DNA of 64,000 nucleotides from Methanolinea sp. (GTDB lineage: Archaea > Halobacteriota > Methanomicrobia > Methanomicrobiales > Methanospirillaceae), in contig JANIHI010000002.1 in assembly GCA_024518585.1 (NCBI GenBank), forward strand, positions 124,001 through 188,000, given 5' to 3'. The position numbers and the translations under genes were made by a program. The notes beneath the pieces are model-generated. The model was not told where the DNA came from and did not search any database. It saw only the letters and a list, made by a program, of their open reading frames with translations. Shown one piece after another: positions 16,246 to 24,141 of the stretch; within the stretch, counting starts at the first letter, position 1, and each line of letters begins with the position of its first letter.

Positions 16246-17910
16246 ATGTACTGGCAGCCCGCCCTCGTGGCATTCCTGCTCGTCATGCCGGTCGCCGGGA
16301 TCTCCCTGGTGGAGGTCTGCCCTGACCCGTACCTCCCGGGGGACAGGGACGAGTACTTCTGCCTCGAAGGGGACGGCCTGCTCGATGGGATCATGGTGAC
16401 CGATGGCGAGGGGAGTGTCCGTTTTCCGCCTGGGTCTCACCTTGGGAGCAGGGTCGTTGTTGCAATGGATGCAGAGGCATACCAAAAAAGCCATGGCACA
16501 TACCCGGATTACGAGTGGGACGGGGATACCCCGGCGGTCCCCGACATGATCAGGGTGGGGAGGTTCCAGCTGGCGAACGCGAAAGACGAGGTCTCCCTCT
16601 ACCGGGGACAGACCCTCCTCCAGCAGGTTGAATGGCCAGGCATGGTTGAAGCGCGCCAGGGCCAGGTCCACTTCCTGAGCAATGGCACGTGGGACCCCCG
16701 CGTCCTCATGCTCGGCCAGTCCCGGTTTTCCCCGCAGGTATTCGAAGGGGCCCGGGGCATTGCTTTTGTCTCCCCGGACTGCTCGCGCGGTGCCTTTCTC
16801 TCCGCGGTGGCAGGCGCAGAGAGGGAGATCCTCGTTGCCGTGTACGAATTTACCAGTCCCCCCCTGGCCGGCTCCCTCATTTCTGCTTCAGGGAGGGGGG
16901 TCGATGTCCGCGTCCTCCTGGAAGGCGGGCCTGTGGGAGGCATTCCCCCCGAGGAAAAATGGGTCATCTCGCGCCTGGCGGGGGGAGGTATCCCGGTTTT
17001 TACAATGTCGGGGACGGCCGATGTCCACGTTCCCTACCGATACATGCACGCGAAGTACATGGTCATCGATGGTACCGGCGTCCTTGTCACGAGTGAGAAC
17101 TTCAAGGGGAACGGTTTTCCACCGGAAGGAAAGCAGGGGAACAGGGGGTGGGGAGTCGTCATCAGCCATCCCGGCGTCGCGGAATACTTCGGCACTGTCT
17201 TTTCCCATGACGCAGGCGGCTCCTGGGCGGTCCGGGCAGTCCCCGGCCCGGGAAAGGAAGAAGCACCGACGGAGGAGGACTATTCACCAAAGGTCGCCCC
17301 CTTGGAGTTTTCCGGGGCAACAGTCGTCCCCGTGCTCTCCCCGGACACGAGCAGCCTCCTCCATGACCTGATCCGGGGGGCCAGGGAGAGTATCGATATC
17401 GAGATGGCATACATCACGAACGAGACCGGGGATACACCAAACCCCTTCCTTGCCGATGCAGTTGACGCGGCACGGCGCGGCGTTTCCGTCCGTGTGCTCC
17501 TCGACTCTTACTATTACAATATCGAGGGCAGTGCCGATAACGACGAGATGGTGGCGTTCATCAATGCCATTGCCGCCGGGGAGAAGATACCCCTCGAGGC
17601 ACGGTGCGCACGCATCGGGGCAGGCCAGATCGAGAAAGTCCACACCAAGGGAGTGATTGTAGACAGGAAAAAGACGCTCATCGGGAGCATCAACTGGAAC
17701 AGGAATTCACCGACCTTCAACAGGGAAGCGGCCGTCATCGTGGACCACCCCGGTGTCGGGGCCTATTTCACAACAGTATTTGACAATGACTGGACAGCGG
17801 CAGGAAAGGGTGGTCCCCGGCCCGGGCCGGACCTTCAAAAGATTGCCATCGCCCTGGCAGCAATCGTGGCCATCGTCATACTCTTCCGTTACGGGAAGAA
17901 GAGGAGGTAA
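16246..17910 (+). CDS. Exported phospholipase D-fold protein with N-terminal lamin-tail-like domain
   Basis: 554 residues from ATG 16246. A signal peptide (1-18, ending PVAGIS) is followed by a beta-rich region (about 19-150, VEVCPDPYLPGDRDEYFCLEG) that looks like the lamin-tail domains found on secreted nucleases. Two phospholipase-D modules carry complete HKD motifs: H268-K270-D275 and H466-K468-D473, the pair needed for one active site. A C-terminal membrane helix (532-547) with a KKRR stop anchors it outside the cell. Substrate may be DNA or lipid; the lamin-tail pairing favours nucleic acid, as an inference. Its 3' end overlaps the convergent HTH gene by 35 bases. Confidence 0.85.
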   Translation: MYWQPALVAFLLVMPVAGISLVEVCPDPYLPGDRDEYFCLEGDGLLDGIMVTDGEGSVRFPPGSHLGSRVVVAMDAEAYQKSHGTYPDYEWDGDTPAVPDMIRVGRFQLANAKDEVSLYRGQTLLQQVEWPGMVEARQGQVHFLSNGTWDPRVLMLGQSRFSPQVFEGARGIAFVSPDCSRGAFLSAVAGAEREILVAVYEFTSPPLAGSLISASGRGVDVRVLLEGGPVGGIPPEEKWVISRLAGGGIPVFTMSGTADVHVPYRYMHAKYMVIDGTGVLVTSENFKGNGFPPEGKQGNRGWGVVISHPGVAEYFGTVFSHDAGGSWAVRAVPGPGKEEAPTEEDYSPKVAPLEFSGATVVPVLSPDTSSLLHDLIRGARESIDIEMAYITNETGDTPNPFLADAVDAARRGVSVRVLLDSYYYNIEGSADNDEMVAFINAIAAGEKIPLEARCARIGAGQIEKVHTKGVIVDRKKTLIGSINWNRNSPTFNREAAVIVDHPGVGAYFTTVFDNDWTAAGKGGPRPGPDLQKIAIALAAIVAIVILFRYGKKRR

Positions 17911-18247
17911 ACCCGGGGGAGGCCTCATCACCCTCTTCCCGCACGAACTGCATCGCGCACTGGCACAGCTCGCACAGGGTGACGAGCGTCCCGTCACCCC
18001 GGACGGCATCTGCCCACCGGTCGATAAGCGCGTCCATGTCGGGAGAGATCTCGAGTGCCCCGTCACCCCTTTTCCTGCTGAGATACTGGGAGACGGCTGC
18101 CCTGCTCATCCCCATTTTGCGTGCAGCATCACTCTGGGAAAGACCCTTTTGATGCACGAGCCGAAACGCAACCTCTGCGCGCATGGCAGGCAGGAGATGG
18201 CGGACCATCCTCTCGCACGCCATGATATGGCATTTGGGCCCTTTCAT
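17876..18247 (-). CDS. XRE-type transcriptional regulator (COG2522 type) with C-terminal cysteines
   Basis: 123 residues. Helix-turn-helix at about 34-58 (GLSQSDAARKMGMSRAAVSQ, followed by YLSRKRG). The preceding LLPAMRAEVA and the C-terminal CELCQC cluster, plus an N-terminal Cys, are typical of this archaeal family; the cysteines may bind a metal or Fe-S cluster, making it a redox or metal sensor (inference). Its ATG overlaps the stop of the upstream winged-helix gene (ATGA), so the two are translationally coupled. Confidence 0.82.
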   Translation of the reverse strand: MKGPKCHIMACERMVRHLLPAMRAEVAFRLVHQKGLSQSDAARKMGMSRAAVSQYLSRKRGDGALEISPDMDALIDRWADAVRGDGTLVTLCELCQCAMQFVREEGDEASPGFTSSSSRNGRV

Positions 18248-18471
18248 GCGTTCACCGTCACGGAACGGGTAAGGTAGATGACCTGGCGGGCATCCTTGAA
18301 GTTGAACTTCTCAACGATGAGGTGGTGTTCTTTCAGCTTTTTTAAGGCATACCGCACGGTGCGGGGTGCAAGACAGGTCCGCCTCACGATCTCCTTGTGG
18401 GTCATCGCACCCCCCTCCTCAAGGGTATGGAGTACAGCGAGGGAGGATGGGGGGAGATTCGCCTCGTCCAT
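18244..18471 (-). CDS. Small MarR/ArsR-like winged-helix regulator
   Basis: 75 residues, essentially one winged helix: MTHKEIVRRTCLAPRTVRYA (about 23-42) is the helix-turn-helix, with a wing in FKDARQVIYL. It resembles the short archaeal MarR-type proteins. First gene of a coupled two-regulator operon. A perfect palindrome lies 9 bases upstream of its ATG and probably overlaps the transcription start, so self-repression is likely. Confidence 0.8.
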   Translation of the reverse strand: MDEANLPPSSLAVLHTLEEGGAMTHKEIVRRTCLAPRTVRYALKKLKEHHLIVEKFNFKDARQVIYLTRSVTVNA

Positions 18472-18479
18472 AGCGGGAG

Positions 18480-18500
18480 TATGTTAACACTGTTAACATA
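18480..18500. promoter_or_regulatory. Perfect palindromic operator at the HTH operon
   Basis: Two 9-base arms, TATGTTAAC and GTTAACATA, separated by ACT. It sits 9 bases before the winged-helix ATG (18471) and 13 bases from the TATA-like element at 18514-18523. This is the longest perfect operator-like palindrome I found in the window. A dimer bound here would block transcription of the HTH operon, and could also affect the divergent OB-fold gene. Confidence 0.7.
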
Positions 18501-18513
18501 TCAACCTATGGGG

Positions 18514-18523
18514 ACTTATACAC
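18514..18523. promoter_or_regulatory. TATA-like element between the HTH operon and the OB-fold gene
   Basis: ACTTATACAC lies 22-31 bases before the GTG start at 18545 (plus strand) and 43-52 bases before ATG 18471 (minus strand). On the plus side this spacing implies a leaderless transcript. Confidence 0.5.
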
Positions 18524-18544
18524 TCCCGCCCCCATTCTTATTGC

Positions 18545-18928
18545 GTGATCCTTGTCCACCAGGAAAAGGTCGCCCTGGCCCTTTTCCTGACCGTGCTGGT
18601 TGCCGTTGTGATCGGGGCAACCATCCTTGAAAGTGCCGGGAAGGGGATGTTTGCCCGTCCCTACAGTCCGGATTCCCGCGATGGGGACCTGGTCTCCTTC
18701 CAGGGCACCGTGGAGGATGTCAGGACGACGGCATCGGGAGGACACCAGCTGCTGCGCGTATCGGGTGTCCGCATCTTCGTCCCCTCGTCGTCTGTCCGGG
18801 AAGGATGGCCGCGGCCCGGTGAGAAGGTCTCCATCCTCGGGATAGTCCAGACCTACCGCGGGGACAAGGAGATCCTCGTCCAGTCGGCAACCGACCTCCA
18901 ACCCCTCGTCCCCCGGGATGAAAAGTAA
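18545..18928 (+). CDS. Membrane-anchored OB-fold protein
   Basis: 127 residues from GTG 18545. One N-terminal membrane helix (about 8-28) is followed by an OB-fold of the tRNA-anticodon/single-strand-binding type (about 45-120: GDLVSFQGTVEDVRTT, LLRVSGVRIFVP, GEKVSILGIVQTYRGDKEIL). Such anchored OB-folds are predicted to bind nucleic acid on the outer face of the membrane. No catalytic residues seen. Divergent from the HTH operon with a shared promoter region. Confidence 0.7.
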   Translation: MILVHQEKVALALFLTVLVAVVIGATILESAGKGMFARPYSPDSRDGDLVSFQGTVEDVRTTASGGHQLLRVSGVRIFVPSSSVREGWPRPGEKVSILGIVQTYRGDKEILVQSATDLQPLVPRDEK

Positions 18929-18950
18929 CCGGGTCCCCGCCCGATGACCA

Positions 18951-18962
18951 ATTTTAATATAA
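18951..18962 (+). promoter_or_regulatory. TATA box for the sensor-like/RecA-like gene pair
   Basis: TTTTAATATAAT. With the usual 25-base spacing, transcription would begin near 18980-18985, which argues against the GTG at 18970 as the start of the next gene. Confidence 0.5.
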
Positions 18963-19020
18963 TTCCTGCGTGAAACCAGAGAGTGTGCCACGCTTGGTGA
19001 GCGAGGGGGTCGCAACGGGA

Positions 19021-19653
19021 ATGGAGTGGGATGGTGCCGTGAGGGAAGGTCTCAAGGGGAAATACAGGGTAGGGATCCTTGCCCTCCTCGGCGGCGTCTG
19101 CATCGGGCTCGAGATCGGGGTCCACCTCTTCCTCCGGACGGCCGTAGGGTACACCCACATCTTCTACGTGCTCCTGGTCCTCTCGGCGCTCTGGTATTAC
19201 AGGAGGGCACTCCTGGTTGCCGGGGGCCTCGTGGTCGCCACGTTTGCGACGAGCCTGGTCGTGGGGGACCTCTCGTGGGCAACGTTCCTACGGGCAGCGA
19301 TGTTCCTTGTCGTTACATGGGTCGTGGGCGTTATTTCAGAGGAGAGGGACCGGGCAAAGGCCGAGGTCGAGGCACAGAAAGAGGCCGTCGAGAAGAAGCA
19401 CTTTGCCCTCGTCGGGTACATCTCCGAGGCAGCTCTCCGGCTGAAAAACCCCCTCGAGGTCCTGAGGGACAACCTGGTCTCGATACGGTCACAGCTGGAC
19501 AATTCCCCCGATATCGGGGAGCTCAAGATAATGCTCTCGGTCCAGGTCACGCACCTGGAACAGGTACTGGAGAATTTCCGCGCGCTGAACAAGGAGATAG
19601 TGGAGGAGCGCGAGGAGATCCCGCAGGCATACCGGGAGTTCCTGACACGGTGA
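19021..19653 (+). CDS. Membrane sensor-like protein with histidine-kinase-like dimerisation helices but no ATPase domain
   Basis: 210 residues from ATG 19021, with GAGGGGG about 10 bases upstream; the frame is open to a GTG at 18970 (227 residues) but that is too close to the TATA. Three to four membrane helices cover about 15-110, with the LSALWYYRRALLVAGG pattern often seen in methanogen sensor kinases. A coiled coil follows, then LVGYISEAALRLKNPLEVLR (about 135-154), which resembles the HisKA dimerisation helix; the H-box histidine is not where expected, and no N, G1 or G2 boxes follow. It is probably a non-catalytic sensor acting through the next gene, 12 bases downstream. Confidence 0.65.
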   Translation: MEWDGAVREGLKGKYRVGILALLGGVCIGLEIGVHLFLRTAVGYTHIFYVLLVLSALWYYRRALLVAGGLVVATFATSLVVGDLSWATFLRAAMFLVVTWVVGVISEERDRAKAEVEAQKEAVEKKHFALVGYISEAALRLKNPLEVLRDNLVSIRSQLDNSPDIGELKIMLSVQVTHLEQVLENFRALNKEIVEEREEIPQAYREFLTR

Positions 19654-19665
19654 GGAGAGAGTGGT

Positions 19666-20289
19666 ATGATGCCCTTTGACCTCGCACGGCTCGGCGAAGA
19701 CCGGCTCTTCCTTGTTCTCTCGGCAGCAGAGAGGCTCAAGCAGAATAATATCGGCATCATCAGGACGCTGACGGGCCAGGGTTACCGCGTGGTGGTCATC
19801 ACGACCAACCAGCCCTCTGCCGTCCTCAGGAGGCTCTATACCGCGGAAGGAATCGAGCTTTCAAAAGTGTTCTTCATCGATGCCATCACGAAGTACGCCA
19901 TGGGGCGTGTCCCCGAGGGGGAGGTACAGTGCAGGTTCGTCAACAGCCCCTCCAACCTCACGGATCTCGGGATTGCCATCACCGAGGTACTCAATACCCT
20001 CTCAGGTGAAAAGGCATGCCTGCTCTTTGACTCCATCAGTACCATGCTGATCTACATCCCCTCAACACATATCTCGAAGTTCATCCACTTCATCACGAGC
20101 AAGCTCCGCCTGGTCGATGCCTCGGGAATATTCCTCGCCGTGGAAAAAGGCCTGGACCCCCTCCTGCTCACCCAGCTGACAACCTACGTCGATGGTGTCA
20201 TCGACATGGACAGCCACGCGGCAGCTCCCCCGCAAAAAGAGGGAGGACAGGAGGGGGAAGGTCCCCGTCAAAGCTCCCCGGTCCTGTAG
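19666..20289 (+). CDS. RecA/KaiC-like protein, DUF835 type
   Basis: 207 residues, start ATG 19666 (or 19669) with GGAGAG upstream. The pattern FLVLSAAERLKQNNIGIIRTL..GYRVVVITTNQPSAVLRRL and CLLFDSISTMLIYIP is that of the DUF835/RecA-like proteins linked to archaeal sensor kinases. A classical Walker A is absent; the Walker B-like strand ends CLLFDS. Probably an output partner of the membrane protein immediately upstream. The C-terminal 25 residues are disordered and acidic, and the gene's 3' end overlaps the convergent nuclease gene by 22 bases. Confidence 0.65.
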   Translation: MMPFDLARLGEDRLFLVLSAAERLKQNNIGIIRTLTGQGYRVVVITTNQPSAVLRRLYTAEGIELSKVFFIDAITKYAMGRVPEGEVQCRFVNSPSNLTDLGIAITEVLNTLSGEKACLLFDSISTMLIYIPSTHISKFIHFITSKLRLVDASGIFLAVEKGLDPLLLTQLTTYVDGVIDMDSHAAAPPQKEGGQEGEGPRQSSPVL

Positions 20290-20768
20290 ACCGTGTACCT
20301 CACCCTGCCGGCGTCAACGCAGTCGCGGACCATGCGCTCGCGGGAGGAAAGAGACGCATTCCTGCCACTTTTGACCTCAATGAAGACGATCTCGTGGAGA
20401 TCTCCCGATGACATCCCGGAAAAAACGATGAAGTCCACGGGTGACCCAAGGAAACGGGCGTCCCTTGGGTTATAGGGAAAATCAGGGAAGAAAGGGAGGA
20501 GGTGCTCGGTGACCTTTCCGCGGACGACGGCCTCGCTCTTTTCGATGGCATCCCGCCGGACCCTGGCCTCCTGTGAGATGACCCACTCGCGGTGCAGCAG
20601 CTCGGCCCTTCCGCTGGCCTCCCTTTCGAGGGCAGTCTCCTTCCATCTCTCGAACAGTTCGAGTGCCCGCACCTGCACCTGCCTCTGGAGCGCGATGAAT
20701 TTTGCAGTGATAATGAGGAGGGCAACGAGGAAGGCACCGAGGAGAACGGTGAGCGCCAGTTCAAGCAT
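20268..20768 (-). CDS. Membrane-anchored Holliday-junction-resolvase-like endonuclease
   Basis: 166 residues. A membrane helix (4-24) and a charged coiled coil (28-85) precede a PD-(D/E)xK nuclease core: D112 in SPVDFIVF and E131-V-K133 in FIEVKSG, spaced as in archaeal Holliday junction resolvase relatives (COG4741 type). The anchor at the N-terminus is odd for a recombination enzyme and places the nuclease on the inner face or outside, depending on topology. No downstream partner in the same operon. Confidence 0.78.
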   Translation of the reverse strand: MLELALTVLLGAFLVALLIITAKFIALQRQVQVRALELFERWKETALEREASGRAELLHREWVISQEARVRRDAIEKSEAVVRGKVTEHLLPFFPDFPYNPRDARFLGSPVDFIVFSGMSSGDLHEIVFIEVKSGRNASLSSRERMVRDCVDAGRVRYTVYRTGEL

Positions 20769-20848
20769 GTACAGGGAAGTGACGCCGCGGGAGGAAAAAG
20801 GTCACTGCCATGCCGAAGAGGAGGGCATGGAAAAAAAGGGATAGGGAC

Positions 20849-21397
20849 TCAGTCACTCCTTTCCTTGGCGGAGGTTAACCGGGCAAGGGCGTCGCGGACG
20901 GCCTCTCTCACCCGTGGGTCAGGATCGTCCCGGATCGCCTCGAGAGGCCCGATTGCTGCCGGGTCGGCGAGGACACCGAGAGCCCATGCCGCGTGCTTGC
21001 GGACGAGGGCCTTTTGGTCTTTCAGCGCCTCCACGAGCGCGGGGACCGCCCTTTTGTCCCCCAGCCTCCCCAGGCCTATTGCAGCCCCGATACGGAGCCA
21101 CTTTTCTGGTGACCGGAGGGCCTCGAGGAGCGGCTCGTACGCCCTCCCGTCTCCTATCTCCCCGAGGGACTTGGCTGCTATCCAGGAGACCTCGACGAAG
21201 GGGTCGTGGAGGGCCTCTATCAGGGGAATGACGGCAGATCCATCGCCGATAACTCCCAGCTTCTCGGCAGCCTTCCATCTCTCGTCAAGGTGGGGGCTCT
21301 TGAGCAATGCCACGAGTCCCCGGACCCTTGCCCGCCGGGCCGCTTCTTCTGCCGCTATCTTTGGACGCGGGGGAGTCCTTGCATCAGCCATACCCAT
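20849..21397 (-). CDS. HEAT-repeat (PBS lyase-like) protein
   Basis: 182 residues (start ATG 21397, or 21391 giving MADARTPP). About five tandem roughly 31-residue HEAT repeats, each with the pattern A..LG.IGD..A...L..AL.D, from residue 35 to 175. No catalytic site. Such proteins are scaffolds for protein-protein contacts; no function can be assigned. TATA-like CACTTATGTA lies about 30-40 bases upstream. Confidence 0.75.
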   Translation of the reverse strand: MGMADARTPPRPKIAAEEAARRARVRGLVALLKSPHLDERWKAAEKLGVIGDGSAVIPLIEALHDPFVEVSWIAAKSLGEIGDGRAYEPLLEALRSPEKWLRIGAAIGLGRLGDKRAVPALVEALKDQKALVRKHAAWALGVLADPAAIGPLEAIRDDPDPRVREAVRDALARLTSAKERSD

Positions 21398-21543
21398 CCC
21401 TGCAAGGCAGGCATTTGGGACACGGTTACATAAGTGTTTTGCTCCCTTTTTTTCAAAAGGAGAGGGATAGAACGCGGGAAAACTGCTGACGCATGAGGAG
21501 AGAGGTCCGAATGCACAAAAAGAATAAGCGGGGGACTTCTGTT

Positions 21544-22398
21544 TCAGGGGAGGATGCGGACGACGTCGAGTCCGATATCAAGGTTCCGGACACTGTGGGT
21601 GATTGCCCCGACGCTGACAAGGTCAACGCCCTCGATGGCATAATCGCAGATAGTATCCCGTGTGATCCCCCCGGAGACCTCGATGAGCACTTTTCCGAGG
21701 AGGCCTGCGTCCCGGAGCATCCTGACAGTCTCCTCCACTTCTGCCGGTGCCATGTTGTCGAGGAGGAGGATGTCTGCCCCGGCACGTGCAGCCTGCACAG
21801 CCTCCCGGGGGCTCTCCACTTCCACCTCGAGCTTGCGGTACCGTGAAAAGGCCCTCGCCCTCGCGATGGCAGTCTCCAGGGGGACGAGGGCGAGGTGGTT
21901 ATCCTTGATCAGGATCCCATCCGAGAGGGACATCCGGTGCGGGTCGCCGCCGCCGATGGTGACAGCCTTCTTGTCGAGGAGGCGGAGCCCGGGACATGTC
22001 TTTCGCGTCGCTGCAACCCGGCATCCCGTCCCCGCCGCGTCCAGGAGGTCCTGGAGGTGCCTGGTCTCGGTCGCAATACCGCTCATCCTCCCGAGGATAT
22101 TGAGGGCCGTCCTCTCCACGAGGAGGATGGACTTTGCCGGTCCCCGGAGCGACGCGAGCGTGGCCCCCGGCCCGACCCGCGACCCGTCCCCCACCAGGGG
22201 TTCAAAGGTGACACCGGACGCGGAAAAGAGCAGGGAAGCCTCGTCCATCCCGGCCACCACCCCTGCCTGCCGGGCACAGATGCGTGCCTCGCACGTCTCT
22301 TGGCCAACAATCGCATCCGTGGTGATATCGCCAAAAGGGGCGTCCTCCCCGAGATAGGAGAGGAGGAGCTCCCGTGGTACCTGGAAATTTCCCGTCAC
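21544..22398 (-). CDS. nadC: NadC, nicotinate-nucleotide pyrophosphorylase
   Basis: Third step of de novo NAD synthesis: quinolinate plus PRPP to nicotinate mononucleotide. 284 residues, normal. Motifs include ERTALNILGRMSGIAT, AATRKTCPGLR with substrate-binding Arg/Lys, GGGDPHRMSLSD and KDNHL, and the C-terminal IEVSGGI phosphate loop. GTG start at 22398 overlaps the nadA stop by 4 bases. Last gene of nadX-nadA-nadC. Confidence 0.97.
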   Translation of the reverse strand: MTGNFQVPRELLLSYLGEDAPFGDITTDAIVGQETCEARICARQAGVVAGMDEASLLFSASGVTFEPLVGDGSRVGPGATLASLRGPAKSILLVERTALNILGRMSGIATETRHLQDLLDAAGTGCRVAATRKTCPGLRLLDKKAVTIGGGDPHRMSLSDGILIKDNHLALVPLETAIARARAFSRYRKLEVEVESPREAVQAARAGADILLLDNMAPAEVEETVRMLRDAGLLGKVLIEVSGGITRDTICDYAIEGVDLVSVGAITHSVRNLDIGLDVVRILP

Positions 22399-23300
22399 CG
22401 GCCGATCACCAGCATCCTCTCGATTGCCCGCCGGGCCTTCTCCATGATCTCCGCGGGGACGATGACTTCATACTGTTCCTTCTCGAGCGAGCGGAGGAGG
22501 TCCGGGAGTGTTATCTTCTTCATGTCCCTGCAGACGGCATCCTCCCTGGCGTGGACCACCTGGTCGGGGTAGAGGGTTTTGAGGCGAAAGGCCATCTCCC
22601 GTTCTGTCAGGATCGTCCACCTGCTCCCCGGGGGGTGTCCCCGCAGGGCCTTTACCATGCCTCCCGTTGATACAACGATGTCTGCCTCTGCCTGGACCTC
22701 CGGGCGGCATTCCGGGTGGCATAGGACGCGGTCCCCCCTCTCCCGTGCGACCAGGACATCATCCCTCGTGAAGCACTCGTGGACGTAACAGTGCCCGGCG
22801 GGCGGGATGGGAATGATCTCCTTCTCCGGGAGGCGTGACTGGATGTAGGCCGCAAGGTTCGCATCAGGGCCGACGATGACCTGTCTGTCCGGGAGCGACC
22901 GGACGACCTCAACGGCATTGGCCGATGTGCAGATGATGTCGGCAAGTGCCTTGCAGGCGGCCGTGCTGTTGATGTAGAGGACGACGGGTGCCGTGGGATG
23001 TGCCCTCTTTGCCTCGAGGAGCATCCCGGGCGTCAGCTGGTCAGCGAGGGGGCAGGCCGCGTCGCGGACGGGGATCAGGACCTTCCTGTCAGGGTTGAGG
23101 ATCTTTGCCGTCTCTGCCATGAACAGGACACCGCAGAAGACGATAAGGGGTGCCGTCGCATTCCTGGCGTTTTTTGCCAGCTCCAGGCTGTCACCAACGA
23201 AGTCCGCGAGGTCCTGTATTTCGGGCCGCTGGTAGTTATGCGCGAGGATGATGGCCTTTTTCTGGACTTTCAGTTCGCGGATCCTCTCGTCCAGCCTCAT
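22395..23300 (-). CDS. nadA: NadA, quinolinate synthase
   Basis: Condenses iminoaspartate with dihydroxyacetone phosphate using a [4Fe-4S] cluster. 301 residues. The three cluster cysteines are present: C83 (AACPLAD), C198 (CHPEC), C257 (AVCRDM). AHNYQRPEIQDLADFVGDS near residue 20 binds substrate. Overlaps nadX by 4 bases upstream and nadC by 4 bases downstream, giving tight coupling. Confidence 0.97.
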   Translation of the reverse strand: MRLDERIRELKVQKKAIILAHNYQRPEIQDLADFVGDSLELAKNARNATAPLIVFCGVLFMAETAKILNPDRKVLIPVRDAACPLADQLTPGMLLEAKRAHPTAPVVLYINSTAACKALADIICTSANAVEVVRSLPDRQVIVGPDANLAAYIQSRLPEKEIIPIPPAGHCYVHECFTRDDVLVARERGDRVLCHPECRPEVQAEADIVVSTGGMVKALRGHPPGSRWTILTEREMAFRLKTLYPDQVVHAREDAVCRDMKKITLPDLLRSLEKEQYEVIVPAEIMEKARRAIERMLVIGR

Positions 23301-24055
23301 GTGCCGACCACCAGGGCGCTGTCAAGGTTCCGGAGAAGGGTGAGGATCGAGAGGGCCGCCAGGTAACTCGTTGCCGGGTTGTCGGGGCTCGGGACGTTAC
23401 TGACCCTGATATAGATCTCCCCGAAATCACCTTCTGCCTCTATCTCGTGGATGTTGCGTGATACTTCCGGGTCGGCATACAGCTCGACGTCAGCGTCCCT
23501 GCCGGCAGCCAGGCTGAGCGCCACAGAGACGTTGACGTTCCGGGGGAACTCCTTGATGCATTCGTGGGCCTTGCCCCGGAAGACCAGGCGCCGCTCTGTT
23601 GCCTGGACACCGAGTGACCCCGGGCTCTTTGTCGTCCGCAGCAGGAGGCGCCGTATCGGCGATATCTGCCCCACCTTGAGGTTATCAAGTCCTGTCACCG
23701 CTCCGCTCGGGACAAAAACCCGACGCCCATGGGCCGTTGCCACCCCAAGCAGGGTTTCCCGGAAGGAGGGGTCGGCGAGGGCTCCGACAGAGAGGAGGAT
23801 GAGGTTCTTTCCCCTCGAGAGGGCGATCCCGCCGTACTGGCGGGCCGCCCTGACCGATGCGGCTTCAACCACGTACTCGAAGTCAGCCGCGATGAAGGAG
23901 TCAAAATCGGGAAATGCGCGCCCCCCGCAGATTTCCGCGAGTTCCTGGGCCCTGGGGAACACCTGGTCATACAGGGCCACGATTTCGCAGTTCTCCCGGT
24001 TTTTTGCGATGATATGACCAATATTCCCACAGCCCAGAAGCCCGATCCGGATCAT
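23297..24055 (-). CDS. nadX: NadX, L-aspartate dehydrogenase
   Basis: Makes iminoaspartate from aspartate with NAD(P), replacing the oxygen-dependent aspartate oxidase, as expected for an anaerobe. 252 residues. N-terminal Rossmann GLLGCGNIGHII (5-16), VVEAAS, and the substrate region VPSGAVTGLDNL and NVNVSVALSLAA, with NIHEI containing a candidate catalytic His. First gene of the nad operon. Confidence 0.94.
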   Translation of the reverse strand: MIRIGLLGCGNIGHIIAKNRENCEIVALYDQVFPRAQELAEICGGRAFPDFDSFIAADFEYVVEAASVRAARQYGGIALSRGKNLILLSVGALADPSFRETLLGVATAHGRRVFVPSGAVTGLDNLKVGQISPIRRLLLRTTKSPGSLGVQATERRLVFRGKAHECIKEFPRNVNVSVALSLAAGRDADVELYADPEVSRNIHEIEAEGDFGEIYIRVSNVPSPDNPATSYLAALSILTLLRNLDSALVVGT

Positions 24056-24141
24056 TGTACAGACATAATGAATTCATCGGGTTAAGCATTTTTCTCCCCC
24101 GGGAGCGGCTCTCCCCGGCCTGGATTGCGGGACGTCCCGGC

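Noticed and set aside
18970-19020. GTG 18970 as the start of the sensor-like protein
   Set aside because: The TATA at 18951-18962 is only 8 bases away, so a transcript would begin after this codon; ATG 19021 with GAGGGGG upstream is preferred.
21493-21846. Plus-strand frame starting at 21493
   Set aside because: It starts in an AT-richer gap but then runs antisense through the end of nadC, with no family match.
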